Origin: Stenotrophomonas sp. UBA7346
GTDB lineage: Bacteria; Pseudomonadota; Gammaproteobacteria; Xanthomonadales; Xanthomonadaceae
Direction of reading: 5' to 3'
Assembly: GCA_002471015.1 (NCBI GenBank)
Contig: DKPB01000095.1
Location: forward strand, 28,212-92,211
Length of the DNA: 64,000 nt
In this document: piece by piece, positions 40,526 to 47,751 of the stretch
Numbering within the stretch: position 1 is the stretch's first letter
Layout of the letters: every line of letters begins with the position of its first letter
The notes under the pieces: model-generated
The model's input: only the letters and a program-made list of their open reading frames with translations
The model's database searches: none
Told to the model about the DNA's origin: nothing
Made by a program: the position numbers and the translations under genes

Positions 40526-43318
40526 TTAGAAGGCGAAGCGCAGCGAAGCGTTGTAACGACGGCCACTCAGGTAGGCGCCGCGCAGCAGCTGCTCCGTGCC
40601 GGAGTACGAGTGGTACTTCTCATCGAGCAGGTTCATGCCTTCCAGGGCAACGGTCAGGTTGTCGGTGACCTTGTAGGCGATCGAGGCATCGACCGAGGTG
40701 TAGTCCATGGTCCACAGATCACGGCCGCCGCTGACGTTGGTGAAGTACTTGTCGCGCCAGTTGTAGGTGATGCGGGCAGCCAGCTTGTCGTTCTCGAAGA
40801 ACGGAGCGATGTTGAACTGGTTCTTCGAGTTGTACGGCAGCGGGCGACCATTGGTGGCCTCGCCATCGGAGTAGGTGTAGTTGGCGACGATGCCAAAGCC
40901 CATGCCGAAGTTCTGCTGCCATGCCAGGGATGCGCCCTTGATCTTGGCATCGCCGGCGTTCTGCGGGCGATCAACGCGATAGACGGTTTCCTTGTTCTGG
41001 TTGATGTTCCAGTGGGTTTCCTCGCGCGATGCCATCAGGATGTAATCGGAAACGTCGCGGTAGAACAGCGAGCCAGCAAGGATCGCGTTCTGCGAGAAAT
41101 ACCACTCGGCCGAGAAGTCCAGGTTGGTGGACAGGTAAGGCTTCAGGTCCGGGTTGCCGCCGCCGCCGGTCTGCTGCTGATCGGACAGCCACAGGTAGCT
41201 GGACACGTCCGCATAGCTCGGACGGGCCATAGTCTTGGCTGCGGAGAAGCGCAGCACCAGATCATCGGTGGCGTCGTATACCAGGTTCAGGTTCGGGAGT
41301 GCGTTGTTGTACTTACTTGGCTTGACTCGCCACTCGTACTTGTCGGCGGTGCAGTCCTTCGGATTGTTGACCGTGCAGATCCATGCGCCGCTGCCCACTT
41401 CAGTCTGTACATAGCGCACCCCGATGTTGCCGCGCAGGCGATCGAAGCTGAAGTCGGCCTGCACATAGGCTGCCTTGATGTCCTCTTCGATGGTCCAGGT
41501 GTTGCGGGCGAACTCCGCATTGCCCAGCGTGGTCGGGACCGGTGCGGTCTGCCACGGTGCCAGCCACTCGTTGCTGGCGATGTAGTCAGCCAGTGCCCAA
41601 CCATCAATGGTGAAGCGGTTGGCCAGGTCGCCATAGCCGCCGAAGCCGCTGAGGTAGTTGCCCGGCAGCGGACGCGGGTTGAACATCGAGGCGGTGGCGT
41701 CGCCATAGCCCTGAATCGATGCCAGTGTCACGCCGCGCTGAATCTGGCCGGTTTCATGCGAACGCTGCTTGTAGCCTGCGCGGACCATGTAGACCGGCGA
41801 ATCCAGCTTCAGGCCAAAGTCCAGCTGGCCATAGGTTTCCTTGTCCAGCGTGGGCTTTTCCACCAGGTTGCCACCCCAGCCCGATGCCCAGTTGCCTTCG
41901 GCCGGCGGGTTGGTGTGCCAAGGATCGGCATAGCCGCCATCCATGCGGAAGGCTTCCGGATCAGTGAACGGGTTGTTGCCGTGAATGATGAGGCTGCCGG
42001 GCTTGTTCGGGCCGTTCTCGATCGACCAGGTGTAGTCGGCATTGGCCAGGAAGCTGCCATAAACCTGCTTCGGGCCACCTTCGGCCTTGGTACGGCCAAT
42101 GTGGGTGGAGGCGAACCAGCGCTCGTCGTTCCAGTCAGCCTTGATGTCGTAGGTTTCCGATTCGACCTTGGCCCGGCGGTTCTGCAGGTCGAACACCATG
42201 CGGCCGTTCTTGTGCGTGCCGCTGGTGATCAGCCCATCCTTGATGGTGACATCGGTCAGCGTCATCAGGCCGCCATAGGTGTTGCCCGGCCACGCAAACA
42301 TGGACTGCGCCATGTGGTCGAAGTTTGCGTCGATCTTCAAAGCGTTGAGCTCGATGTTCAGCTGCTCGACCGGCTTGAACTGCAGCGAGGCCGAATAGGT
42401 GTTGCGCTTGCGCTTCTGTTCAAAGAAGTGTGCGCTCATCGAGCTCGGGCCCACCGCATTCGGGTTGGCGTTCAGTGCGTCGGCGCAGGCACCCTGGCAG
42501 GTGCCGGGCTTCTGCGGTTGCTTGCCGTCCGGCAGTGCCGGCACGGACCAGTCGTCGCCGGTGTTGTTGACCGAGCCTGCTGCGCCATCGACGCCATCGC
42601 GGTAGTTCTTGGCGGTGACGGTGCCGTAGGACTCGATGCCATCACGGCGGATGCTTTCATTGCTGGATTGTGCCGAAAGGATGAAGCCGAAGTTCTCGGC
42701 GTCGTTCTTCCAGCCGAAGGCAGCGGAAGCGCTGGGGTCGGTCTTGTCCACGCGGTCATTGCGGCCGTAGCTGACGCGACCGTTGACGCTGACCTTCTCC
42801 GGCATGTCCAGCGGCTTGCGCGTGGAGATGTTGACGGTGCCGCCGATGGAGCCTTCATCCAGGCGCGCTTCTGGGGACTTGAACACTTCCACCTTGCCGA
42901 CCAGCTCGGGCGCCAGCAGCGAGTAGTTGAAGGTACGGGTGGGGAAGTCGGACATGTTCCAGTCGCCCGAGGCGATGGACTGGCCATTGAGCAGGGTGCG
43001 GTTCAAGGCCGGGTCGGTACCCAGGATCGAGACTTTTTCGCCCTGGCCGTAGGCCTTGTCGATGGTGACGCCTGGGATGATGGTCATCGCCTCGGCCACG
43101 TTGGTGGCTGGGAACTTGCCCACGTCCTCGGCGCTGATCACGTCGACGATCGCATCGGCGTTGCGCTTGGTTTCCAGCGACTGCTGCAGGCTGGCGCGGA
43201 TGCCGGTGACGACCACGCGGTCAAGGTCGGTTGCATTCTTGTCTGCTTCCTGCGCGTGCGCCGAGAAGCTCAGGCAGGTGACGATTGCGGCGGATAGTAC
43301 GGACTTGCGGTACCTCAT
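40526..43318 (-). CDS. TonB-dependent receptor 2
   Basis: This is a 930-residue outer-membrane receptor and close paralogue of receptor 1, differing by mainly conservative changes along the whole length. The ATG at 43318 follows GAGGAGAG at optimal spacing; upstream in-frame Mets overlap that ribosome site. A signal peptide ends at SFSAHAQ, then come LDRVVVTGIRAS, a plug motif EARLDEGSIGGTVN, and a barrel ending NASLRFAF. A segment with two cysteines (PGTCQGACADAL) is shared with receptor 1 and may form a small extracellular loop disulfide. It lies 14 bases after a sugar kinase gene with the NagR-like box at its promoter, so it probably takes up GlcNAc-containing sugars. Confidence 0.94.
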   Translation of the reverse strand: MRYRKSVLSAAIVTCLSFSAHAQEADKNATDLDRVVVTGIRASLQQSLETKRNADAIVDVISAEDVGKFPATNVAEAMTIIPGVTIDKAYGQGEKVSILGTDPALNRTLLNGQSIASGDWNMSDFPTRTFNYSLLAPELVGKVEVFKSPEARLDEGSIGGTVNISTRKPLDMPEKVSVNGRVSYGRNDRVDKTDPSASAAFGWKNDAENFGFILSAQSSNESIRRDGIESYGTVTAKNYRDGVDGAAGSVNNTGDDWSVPALPDGKQPQKPGTCQGACADALNANPNAVGPSSMSAHFFEQKRKRNTYSASLQFKPVEQLNIELNALKIDANFDHMAQSMFAWPGNTYGGLMTLTDVTIKDGLITSGTHKNGRMVFDLQNRRAKVESETYDIKADWNDERWFASTHIGRTKAEGGPKQVYGSFLANADYTWSIENGPNKPGSLIIHGNNPFTDPEAFRMDGGYADPWHTNPPAEGNWASGWGGNLVEKPTLDKETYGQLDFGLKLDSPVYMVRAGYKQRSHETGQIQRGVTLASIQGYGDATASMFNPRPLPGNYLSGFGGYGDLANRFTIDGWALADYIASNEWLAPWQTAPVPTTLGNAEFARNTWTIEEDIKAAYVQADFSFDRLRGNIGVRYVQTEVGSGAWICTVNNPKDCTADKYEWRVKPSKYNNALPNLNLVYDATDDLVLRFSAAKTMARPSYADVSSYLWLSDQQQTGGGGNPDLKPYLSTNLDFSAEWYFSQNAILAGSLFYRDVSDYILMASREETHWNINQNKETVYRVDRPQNAGDAKIKGASLAWQQNFGMGFGIVANYTYSDGEATNGRPLPYNSKNQFNIAPFFENDKLAARITYNWRDKYFTNVSGGRDLWTMDYTSVDASIAYKVTDNLTVALEGMNLLDEKYHSYSGTEQLLRGAYLSGRRYNASLRFAF

Positions 43319-43332
43319 GATGTCTCTCCTCA

Positions 43333-44463
43333 TCATTGATGGATGCCGGCCGACTGGCCGGTGGTTGCTTGACTTGAACCCGCGCAGGGGAGGTGGTGCC
43401 CCGGCACCTGCGTTACTGCCGGTTGCGACGCGACGGATTCGGTTTCCCTGCGTCCCAGATACCAACTGGCGGCGCCGATGACGCCCAGTTGCCCGTGCTC
43501 TACCAGCTTCACGGGGATGCCTTGCAGCGCTTTGCGCATGGGCCCCTTGTTGAGGAAGCGCTCCACAAAACTGCTGTTCAGAAGGAACTGGCTGAGCTTG
43601 GGCAGGATGCCGCCAGCCAGGTAGATGCCGCCCTGCACGCCGTAGAGCAGGGCCATGTCGCCGATGGTGGAGCCGAGGATGCCGCAGAACAGTTCCAGGG
43701 TTTCCTCGGCCGTTGCGTCGCCGCCACTGCAGGCAGCGGCGGTGACCGCATCGGGCGTGGCGTGGGTTGCGGCAACGCCGCGCACCACGCACAGCGCGTT
43801 GTAAAGATTGAGCAGGCCGGGGCCTGACAGTGCGTGCTCGATGGTGACGTGGCTGCGCTCGCGCAGCATCTGCTGCAGCACTGCGATTTCCAGCGCATTG
43901 TTGGCCGCCAGTGACGCTTGCCCGGCCTCGGTGGCCAGTACCACGGCGTTCCGTCCCTGCGGGATCCACACCGCAGCGCCCAGTCCGGTACCGGGGCCGA
44001 CGATGAGGATGGGGCCGGTGGCCGCCTGCTCGGGGCCGGTGATCTGCAGCACCTTGCTGGCTTCCATGTGGGCAGCAGCGTGGGCGACGGCTTCGAAATC
44101 GTTGACCAGGTGCACCGCATCCAGCCCCAGCTGGTCACGGATCTGCGCGCATGACAGCGGCCAGCGCAGGTTGGCGGAGATGACGGTGCCGTCGGCAAGC
44201 GCGTAGCCGGCGCTGGCGATGGCGCATTCGCGCACCGGGCGGCGATCGGCAAGGAAGGTGGCCAGGATGCTGCCGAGGTCCGGATAGTCCGCGCAGCGGT
44301 ATTGCTGGTAGTCGAGCATTTCCAGTGCCGCCGACGGGCCGTGACCGGCCTGGACCAGGCCGACACGCACATGCGTGCCACCCACGTCTGCGGCCAGCAG
44401 AGGTGAAGCCGGTGCGGCGGAACTCAGCTTGGCAGCTGCTGGCGAACTGACGACCACGTACAT
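43333..44463 (-). CDS. glucokinase-family sugar kinase 1 (probable GlcNAc kinase)
   Basis: The protein has 376 residues. It is of the Glk family (not ROK), with the phosphate-binding DVGGTHVRVG, catalytic LVNDFEAVAHA, GPGTGLGAAVW and LATEAGQASLA. In Xanthomonas, Glk-type NagK-II enzymes supply GlcNAc-6-phosphate in this pathway. Glucose use cannot be excluded. The ATG at 44463 abuts AGGGG, while a GTG six bases further in (44457) has ideal spacing, so the true start may be the GTG, two codons shorter. Compared with kinase 2 it has a ~35-residue C-terminal extension rich in Gln/Ser. First gene of the operon with receptor 2. Confidence 0.9.
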   Translation of the reverse strand: MYVVVSSPAAAKLSSAAPASPLLAADVGGTHVRVGLVQAGHGPSAALEMLDYQQYRCADYPDLGSILATFLADRRPVRECAIASAGYALADGTVISANLRWPLSCAQIRDQLGLDAVHLVNDFEAVAHAAAHMEASKVLQITGPEQAATGPILIVGPGTGLGAAVWIPQGRNAVVLATEAGQASLAANNALEIAVLQQMLRERSHVTIEHALSGPGLLNLYNALCVVRGVAATHATPDAVTAAACSGGDATAEETLELFCGILGSTIGDMALLYGVQGGIYLAGGILPKLSQFLLNSSFVERFLNKGPMRKALQGIPVKLVEHGQLGVIGAASWYLGRRETESVASQPAVTQVPGHHLPCAGSSQATTGQSAGIHQ

Positions 44464-44522
44464 CCCCTGGAAGTGGGCGCAAGGCCTGTTGGCGTTGCGG
44501 CAAGCGGAGTGTCCGTGGTTCG

Positions 44523-44537
44523 TGACAACGATGTCAA
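44523..44537. promoter_or_regulatory. LacI-type operator (NagR box) before kinase 1
   Basis: TGACAACGATGTCAA is a near-perfect palindrome (TGACAACG/ATGTCA). On the minus strand it overlaps a TTGACA hexamer that can serve as -35 for the kinase gene 60 bases away. The same 15 bases occur before kinase 2. The locus encodes one LacI-family regulator, the obvious candidate ligand. Confidence 0.75.
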
Positions 44538-44924
44538 GGTCGATTGCAAAAAATTTTCAAAGCGGTGCAGGACTCTCAATCGCTTGTATCACGATGATTT
44601 TAATTGAAATGTTTGCTTTTATTGGTTTTGTTTTCACGTTGCGCCCTCTTTTTGATTGAAAAAAAATTGTCCCGTGAAATTTTTTGGCACGGCTCGGATG
44701 GCGTCGCGCCATTGTCGCGGCCTGCGGGTGAGGGTGTGGGCGACGGCGTGGTTGGGGGCGTTCTTCGGCTTCATCCGCCCGGGCAACCGGCGCGCAGTGC
44801 CGCCACGGCCACCCGCAGCGGACTACACCGTGATCGGGGACGCTGCGCGGTTCATCCCAAGCGGCCCGCGCTCGGGGAGCAAAGGAATTGCCTGGGCGGC
44901 GCCGCCGCGCCTCTCGGCTCAGGT

Positions 44925-44955
44925 GGAAAAAAGGCCATCGCGTGCGATGGCCTTT
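44925..44955 (-). terminator. rho-independent terminator of hexosaminidase 2
   Basis: A perfect 12-bp stem (AAAGGCCATCGC / GCGATGGCCTTT) with a two-base apparent loop (four when the closing pair opens) has an A6 run on the plus strand, giving a U-run for minus-strand transcripts 22 bases beyond the stop codon. Confidence 0.9.
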
Positions 44956-44976
44956 GGGAGGGTACCTGTAGCGGGA

Positions 44977-47286
44977 TCAGTTGCCGGGCTGCAGCTTGAT
45001 CCAGTCCAGCGTCCACATGTTGGGGCGGGTGTCGCCGGTGAAACGCACGCACAGGTCGCCACGGTTGGCCGGCGCGCTGATCGGGGCATCCAGTTCCAGG
45101 AAGCCGTCGGCGCCCGGTTCGGCCGGCAACGGGATCGAGGCCAGCGGCTTGCCTTCGCAGTTGGCCAGGATCTCCATTTCACCGTGGGCGGTACGCGCCG
45201 GCGCAAACTTGCGCGAGGGCTCGTCGTGAGCCAGCTGGAAGTTGTAGGGGATGCGACCGGCACGCACCTTGATGCTGGTGATACCGGACAGGTCGACGTC
45301 ACTCCACAACCAGCAGGGGTTGAAGATGTTGACGTTGAAGATTTCGCGCTCGCCTTCGGCCGGGCCGTCGTCTTCCAGGCGCAGCAGCAGCTTGCCACCA
45401 TTCGGGCACAGGCCGAGCTGGGTGTCCTCACGGACCAGCAGCGAGGCCGCATCCAGCTGGAAGCGGCTGGCCGCGGCCAACGGCTTGCCATCAAAGAAGG
45501 CCGCGGCCTGTACCTGCACCGGCACCTTCAGCTGCAGCGGCTGTGCGTACAGCGGCGAGCTGGCGGTAACGGCACTGCCGTCAACGGTGTAATGCACCGG
45601 GTAGCCCAGCGGATTGTTGAGGCTCACCTGCACCGCACCGGTGCGGTGCTCGCCCTTGTCCTGCATGTCCACCTGGAACGGCGTCTTTGCATAGGCGATG
45701 TTCATTGCCTGGTAGCGCTGCAGCTGGCGCGGCAAGCGCTGCAGGAAGTTGCTGAAGCTGCGCTTGTCCTGCGGGCTCCAGCCGGTCTCGGCGACCGCAG
45801 CCAGGCGCGGGAACAGGTTGTGCTCCAGGTTCTGGTTGTTGCGGGTGTGCTCGTTGAACATGTTGGCCTGCAGGCCAAGGATGTGCGAACGCTTGTCCGC
45901 GGCAAGGTCGGCCGGTACCGGCTCGAACTCATAGGCCTTCTGCAGGGGGATCGTGGTCGGGCGGCCCGGCGGCTCGTTCGGCGACTCGGTCTGCAGGTAG
46001 TCCATGTACATGTGGGTGACCGGCGACATCACCACGTCATGACCTTCGCTGGCGGCCTTGAGCCCGCCCTCGGTGCCGCGCCAGGACATCACCGTGGCCT
46101 CCGGCGGCAGGCCGCCTTCGAGGATCTCGTCCCAGCCGATCAGGCGGCGGTCGTGCTGCTCCAGGAACTTCTCCAGGCGCTTGATGATATGGCTCTGCAT
46201 TTCCATTTCATCCTTCGCGCCGAGTTCACGCATGCGTTCCTGCACGCGCTTGGAGGCAATCCACTGGTCCTTGACCGCTTCGTCGCCGCCGACGTGCACG
46301 TACTTGGACGGGAACATTTCAATCACTTCTTCCAGCACGTTTTCCAGGAACTGGAAGGTGCTTTCCTCGGTGTTGAACAGGTTGGGGAACACGCCCCACT
46401 GGTTGTCGATGACCAGCTTCTGGTCAGTGGTGCCCAGTTCCGGGTAGGCGACGATGGCGGCGGTGGCGTGGCCGGGCACGTCGATTTCCGGGATGACCTG
46501 GATGTGGCGTTCGGCCGCGTAGGCGATGATTTCGCGGATCTGTTCCTGGGTGTAGTAACCGCAGTACTGGCGGGCTTCGCCGGTGGCGGCATTGCGGCTG
46601 GCATCACCCAGCGGCACGCGGCAGCTGCCGACTTCGGTCAGTTTCGGGTAGCGCTTGATCTCCATGCGCCAGCCCTGGTCATCGGTCAGGTGCCAGTGGA
46701 AAGTGTTGAGCTTGTGCTGCGCCATCGCATCGAGCAGCTTCTTGATCTCGTCCATGCTCTGGAAGTGGCGCGCCGAATCGAGCATGAAGCCACGCCACGG
46801 GAAGCGCGGGGTGTCGTTGATGGTGGCGGCGGCAACCTGGCCGGGCGTATTGCCGGTCAGCAGCTGGGCGGCGGTGACCGCGCCGTAGAACAGGCCGACA
46901 TCATCACCTGCGCTGATGTCGATGCCGGTGTTGGATGCCTTCAGCGAGTAGCCTTCAGCGGTGTTGGTGGCCGAGGGGTCCAGGCGGAAGCGGATCTGCG
47001 CCTTGCCAGCGTTGTCGGCCACGGCAAGGGTCGGGCCACCGTTCTGCTTGAGCAGGGTCACGAACTGCGCGGCGGCGCGGCGTGCGGCCTCATCGTTGCC
47101 GCCGACGCGTGCGGAATTCTGCAGTACGAAGTCCTTGCCGCCGTCTGCCTGGTAGCTGGCCGGCAGGGGAATGAGCGTAGGGGCGGAGGTGGTGTCGGCG
47201 GCCTGCACCTGCAGGGCGGACATGCCCAGCAATACGCAACTGCTGAGCCACGGCGCGCGGCTGCGCTTGTGGAAGGACTTCGTCAT
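44977..47286 (-). CDS. GH20 beta-N-acetylhexosaminidase, copy 2
   Basis: The protein has 769 residues from the ATG at 47286 (CAGGAG 8 bases upstream); the longer in-frame ORF is translated REP sequence. The signal peptide ends near LQVQA. The catalytic barrel contains HWHLTDDQGWRMEIKRYP, CGYYTQEQIREIIAYA and HVGGDEAVKD with Asp335-Glu336. The C-terminal beta domains are as in copy 1. It removes terminal GlcNAc in the periplasm or at the surface. The two copies are clearly paralogous yet diverged in the N-terminal domain. A strong terminator and a REP array separate it from receptor 3, so it probably has its own promoter or relies on read-through. Confidence 0.94.
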   Translation of the reverse strand: MTKSFHKRSRAPWLSSCVLLGMSALQVQAADTTSAPTLIPLPASYQADGGKDFVLQNSARVGGNDEAARRAAAQFVTLLKQNGGPTLAVADNAGKAQIRFRLDPSATNTAEGYSLKASNTGIDISAGDDVGLFYGAVTAAQLLTGNTPGQVAAATINDTPRFPWRGFMLDSARHFQSMDEIKKLLDAMAQHKLNTFHWHLTDDQGWRMEIKRYPKLTEVGSCRVPLGDASRNAATGEARQYCGYYTQEQIREIIAYAAERHIQVIPEIDVPGHATAAIVAYPELGTTDQKLVIDNQWGVFPNLFNTEESTFQFLENVLEEVIEMFPSKYVHVGGDEAVKDQWIASKRVQERMRELGAKDEMEMQSHIIKRLEKFLEQHDRRLIGWDEILEGGLPPEATVMSWRGTEGGLKAASEGHDVVMSPVTHMYMDYLQTESPNEPPGRPTTIPLQKAYEFEPVPADLAADKRSHILGLQANMFNEHTRNNQNLEHNLFPRLAAVAETGWSPQDKRSFSNFLQRLPRQLQRYQAMNIAYAKTPFQVDMQDKGEHRTGAVQVSLNNPLGYPVHYTVDGSAVTASSPLYAQPLQLKVPVQVQAAAFFDGKPLAAASRFQLDAASLLVREDTQLGLCPNGGKLLLRLEDDGPAEGEREIFNVNIFNPCWLWSDVDLSGITSIKVRAGRIPYNFQLAHDEPSRKFAPARTAHGEMEILANCEGKPLASIPLPAEPGADGFLELDAPISAPANRGDLCVRFTGDTRPNMWTLDWIKLQPGN

Positions 47287-47346
47287 GGGCGGAGCTCCTG
47301 TCTGTTTTTGCATGGGCGGCAGTGTGTCCTGCCACATGGATCTTGT

Positions 47347-47514
47347 GTAGTGCCGAGCCATGCCCGGCAAGGTGTTGCTGTTGCTTCTGTTGTTGTAGTG
47401 CCGAGCCATGCTCGGCAAGGTGTTGTTGTTGCTTTTGTTGTTGTAGTGCCGAGCCATGCTCGGCAGGGTGTTGCTGTTGCTTCTGTTGTTGTAGTGCCGA
47501 GCCATGCTCGGCAG
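47347..47514. repeat. 48-bp tandem repeat built on a SMAG palindrome
   Basis: Three full 48-base units (47347-47394, 47395-47442, 47443-47490) and a truncated fourth each start GTAGTGCCGAGCCATG and continue with a GTT/GCT-rich tail. The unit is a multiple of three, so it yields repetitive spurious ORFs on both strands. It lies between hexosaminidase 2 and receptor 3. Confidence 0.92.
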
Positions 47515-47540
47515 GGGCTTGGCTCGACAATGCGTGCGTT

Positions 47541-47675
47541 GCCGAGCATGGCTCGGCACTACATGAAGCAGGGCAATGCCGAGCATGGCTCGGCACTACA
47601 TGAAGCGGGGCAATGCCGAGCATGGCTCGGCACTACATGAAGCTGGGCAATGCCGAGCATGAGCCGACACGACCT
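47541..47675. repeat. 37-bp tandem repeat, inverted SMAG orientation
   Basis: Three 37-base units (47541-47577, 47578-47614, 47615-47651), each GCCGAGCATGGCTCGGCACTAC plus a 15-base tail ending GGGCAAT, are followed by a degenerate fourth palindrome. Orientation is opposite to the neighbouring 48-bp array. Together they form an inverted pair of REP arrays. Confidence 0.92.
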
Positions 47676-47677
47676 GC

Positions 47678-47713
47678 AAAAAAAAGCCGGGCCCGGAATG
47701 ATCCAGGCCCGGC
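47678..47713 (-). terminator. rho-independent terminator of receptor 3
   Basis: GCCGGGCC (47686-47693) pairs with GGCCCGGC (47706-47713), with a further G/C pair inside. An A8 run at 47678-47685 provides the U-run on minus-strand RNA. Confidence 0.88.
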
Positions 47714-47751
47714 GGGTCACGCTAACCGGCGATGTTGCCTGCCGGCATGGA

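Larger units (their letters stand above)
44464..44976. other. intergenic region between kinase 1 and hexosaminidase 2
   Basis: These 513 bases hold the kinase 1 promoter and operator (44523-44537), an AT-rich stretch (about 44545-44690) and the terminator of the second hexosaminidase gene. The AT-rich stretch includes GCAAAAAATTTTCAAAG, resembling the AT-rich motif before receptor 1. No gene is visible; the long plus-strand ORF that begins here is antisense to the hexosaminidase. Confidence 0.65.

Noticed and set aside
40610..43297. Plus-strand ORF of 895 codons
   Set aside because: It lies antisense to receptor 2 in a fixed frame relation, with His/Val/Gly-rich translation and no recognisable domain. 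Similar antisense ORFs lie opposite receptor 1, receptor 3 and hexosaminidase 2.
44656..47640. Plus-strand ORF of 994 codons
   Set aside because: It is antisense to hexosaminidase 2, and its 3' end is translated REP repeat.
47347..47651. Possible CRISPR array
   Set aside because: The units are contiguous tandem copies with near-identical tails rather than unique spacers, and the core is a known REP palindrome. No cas genes are present.
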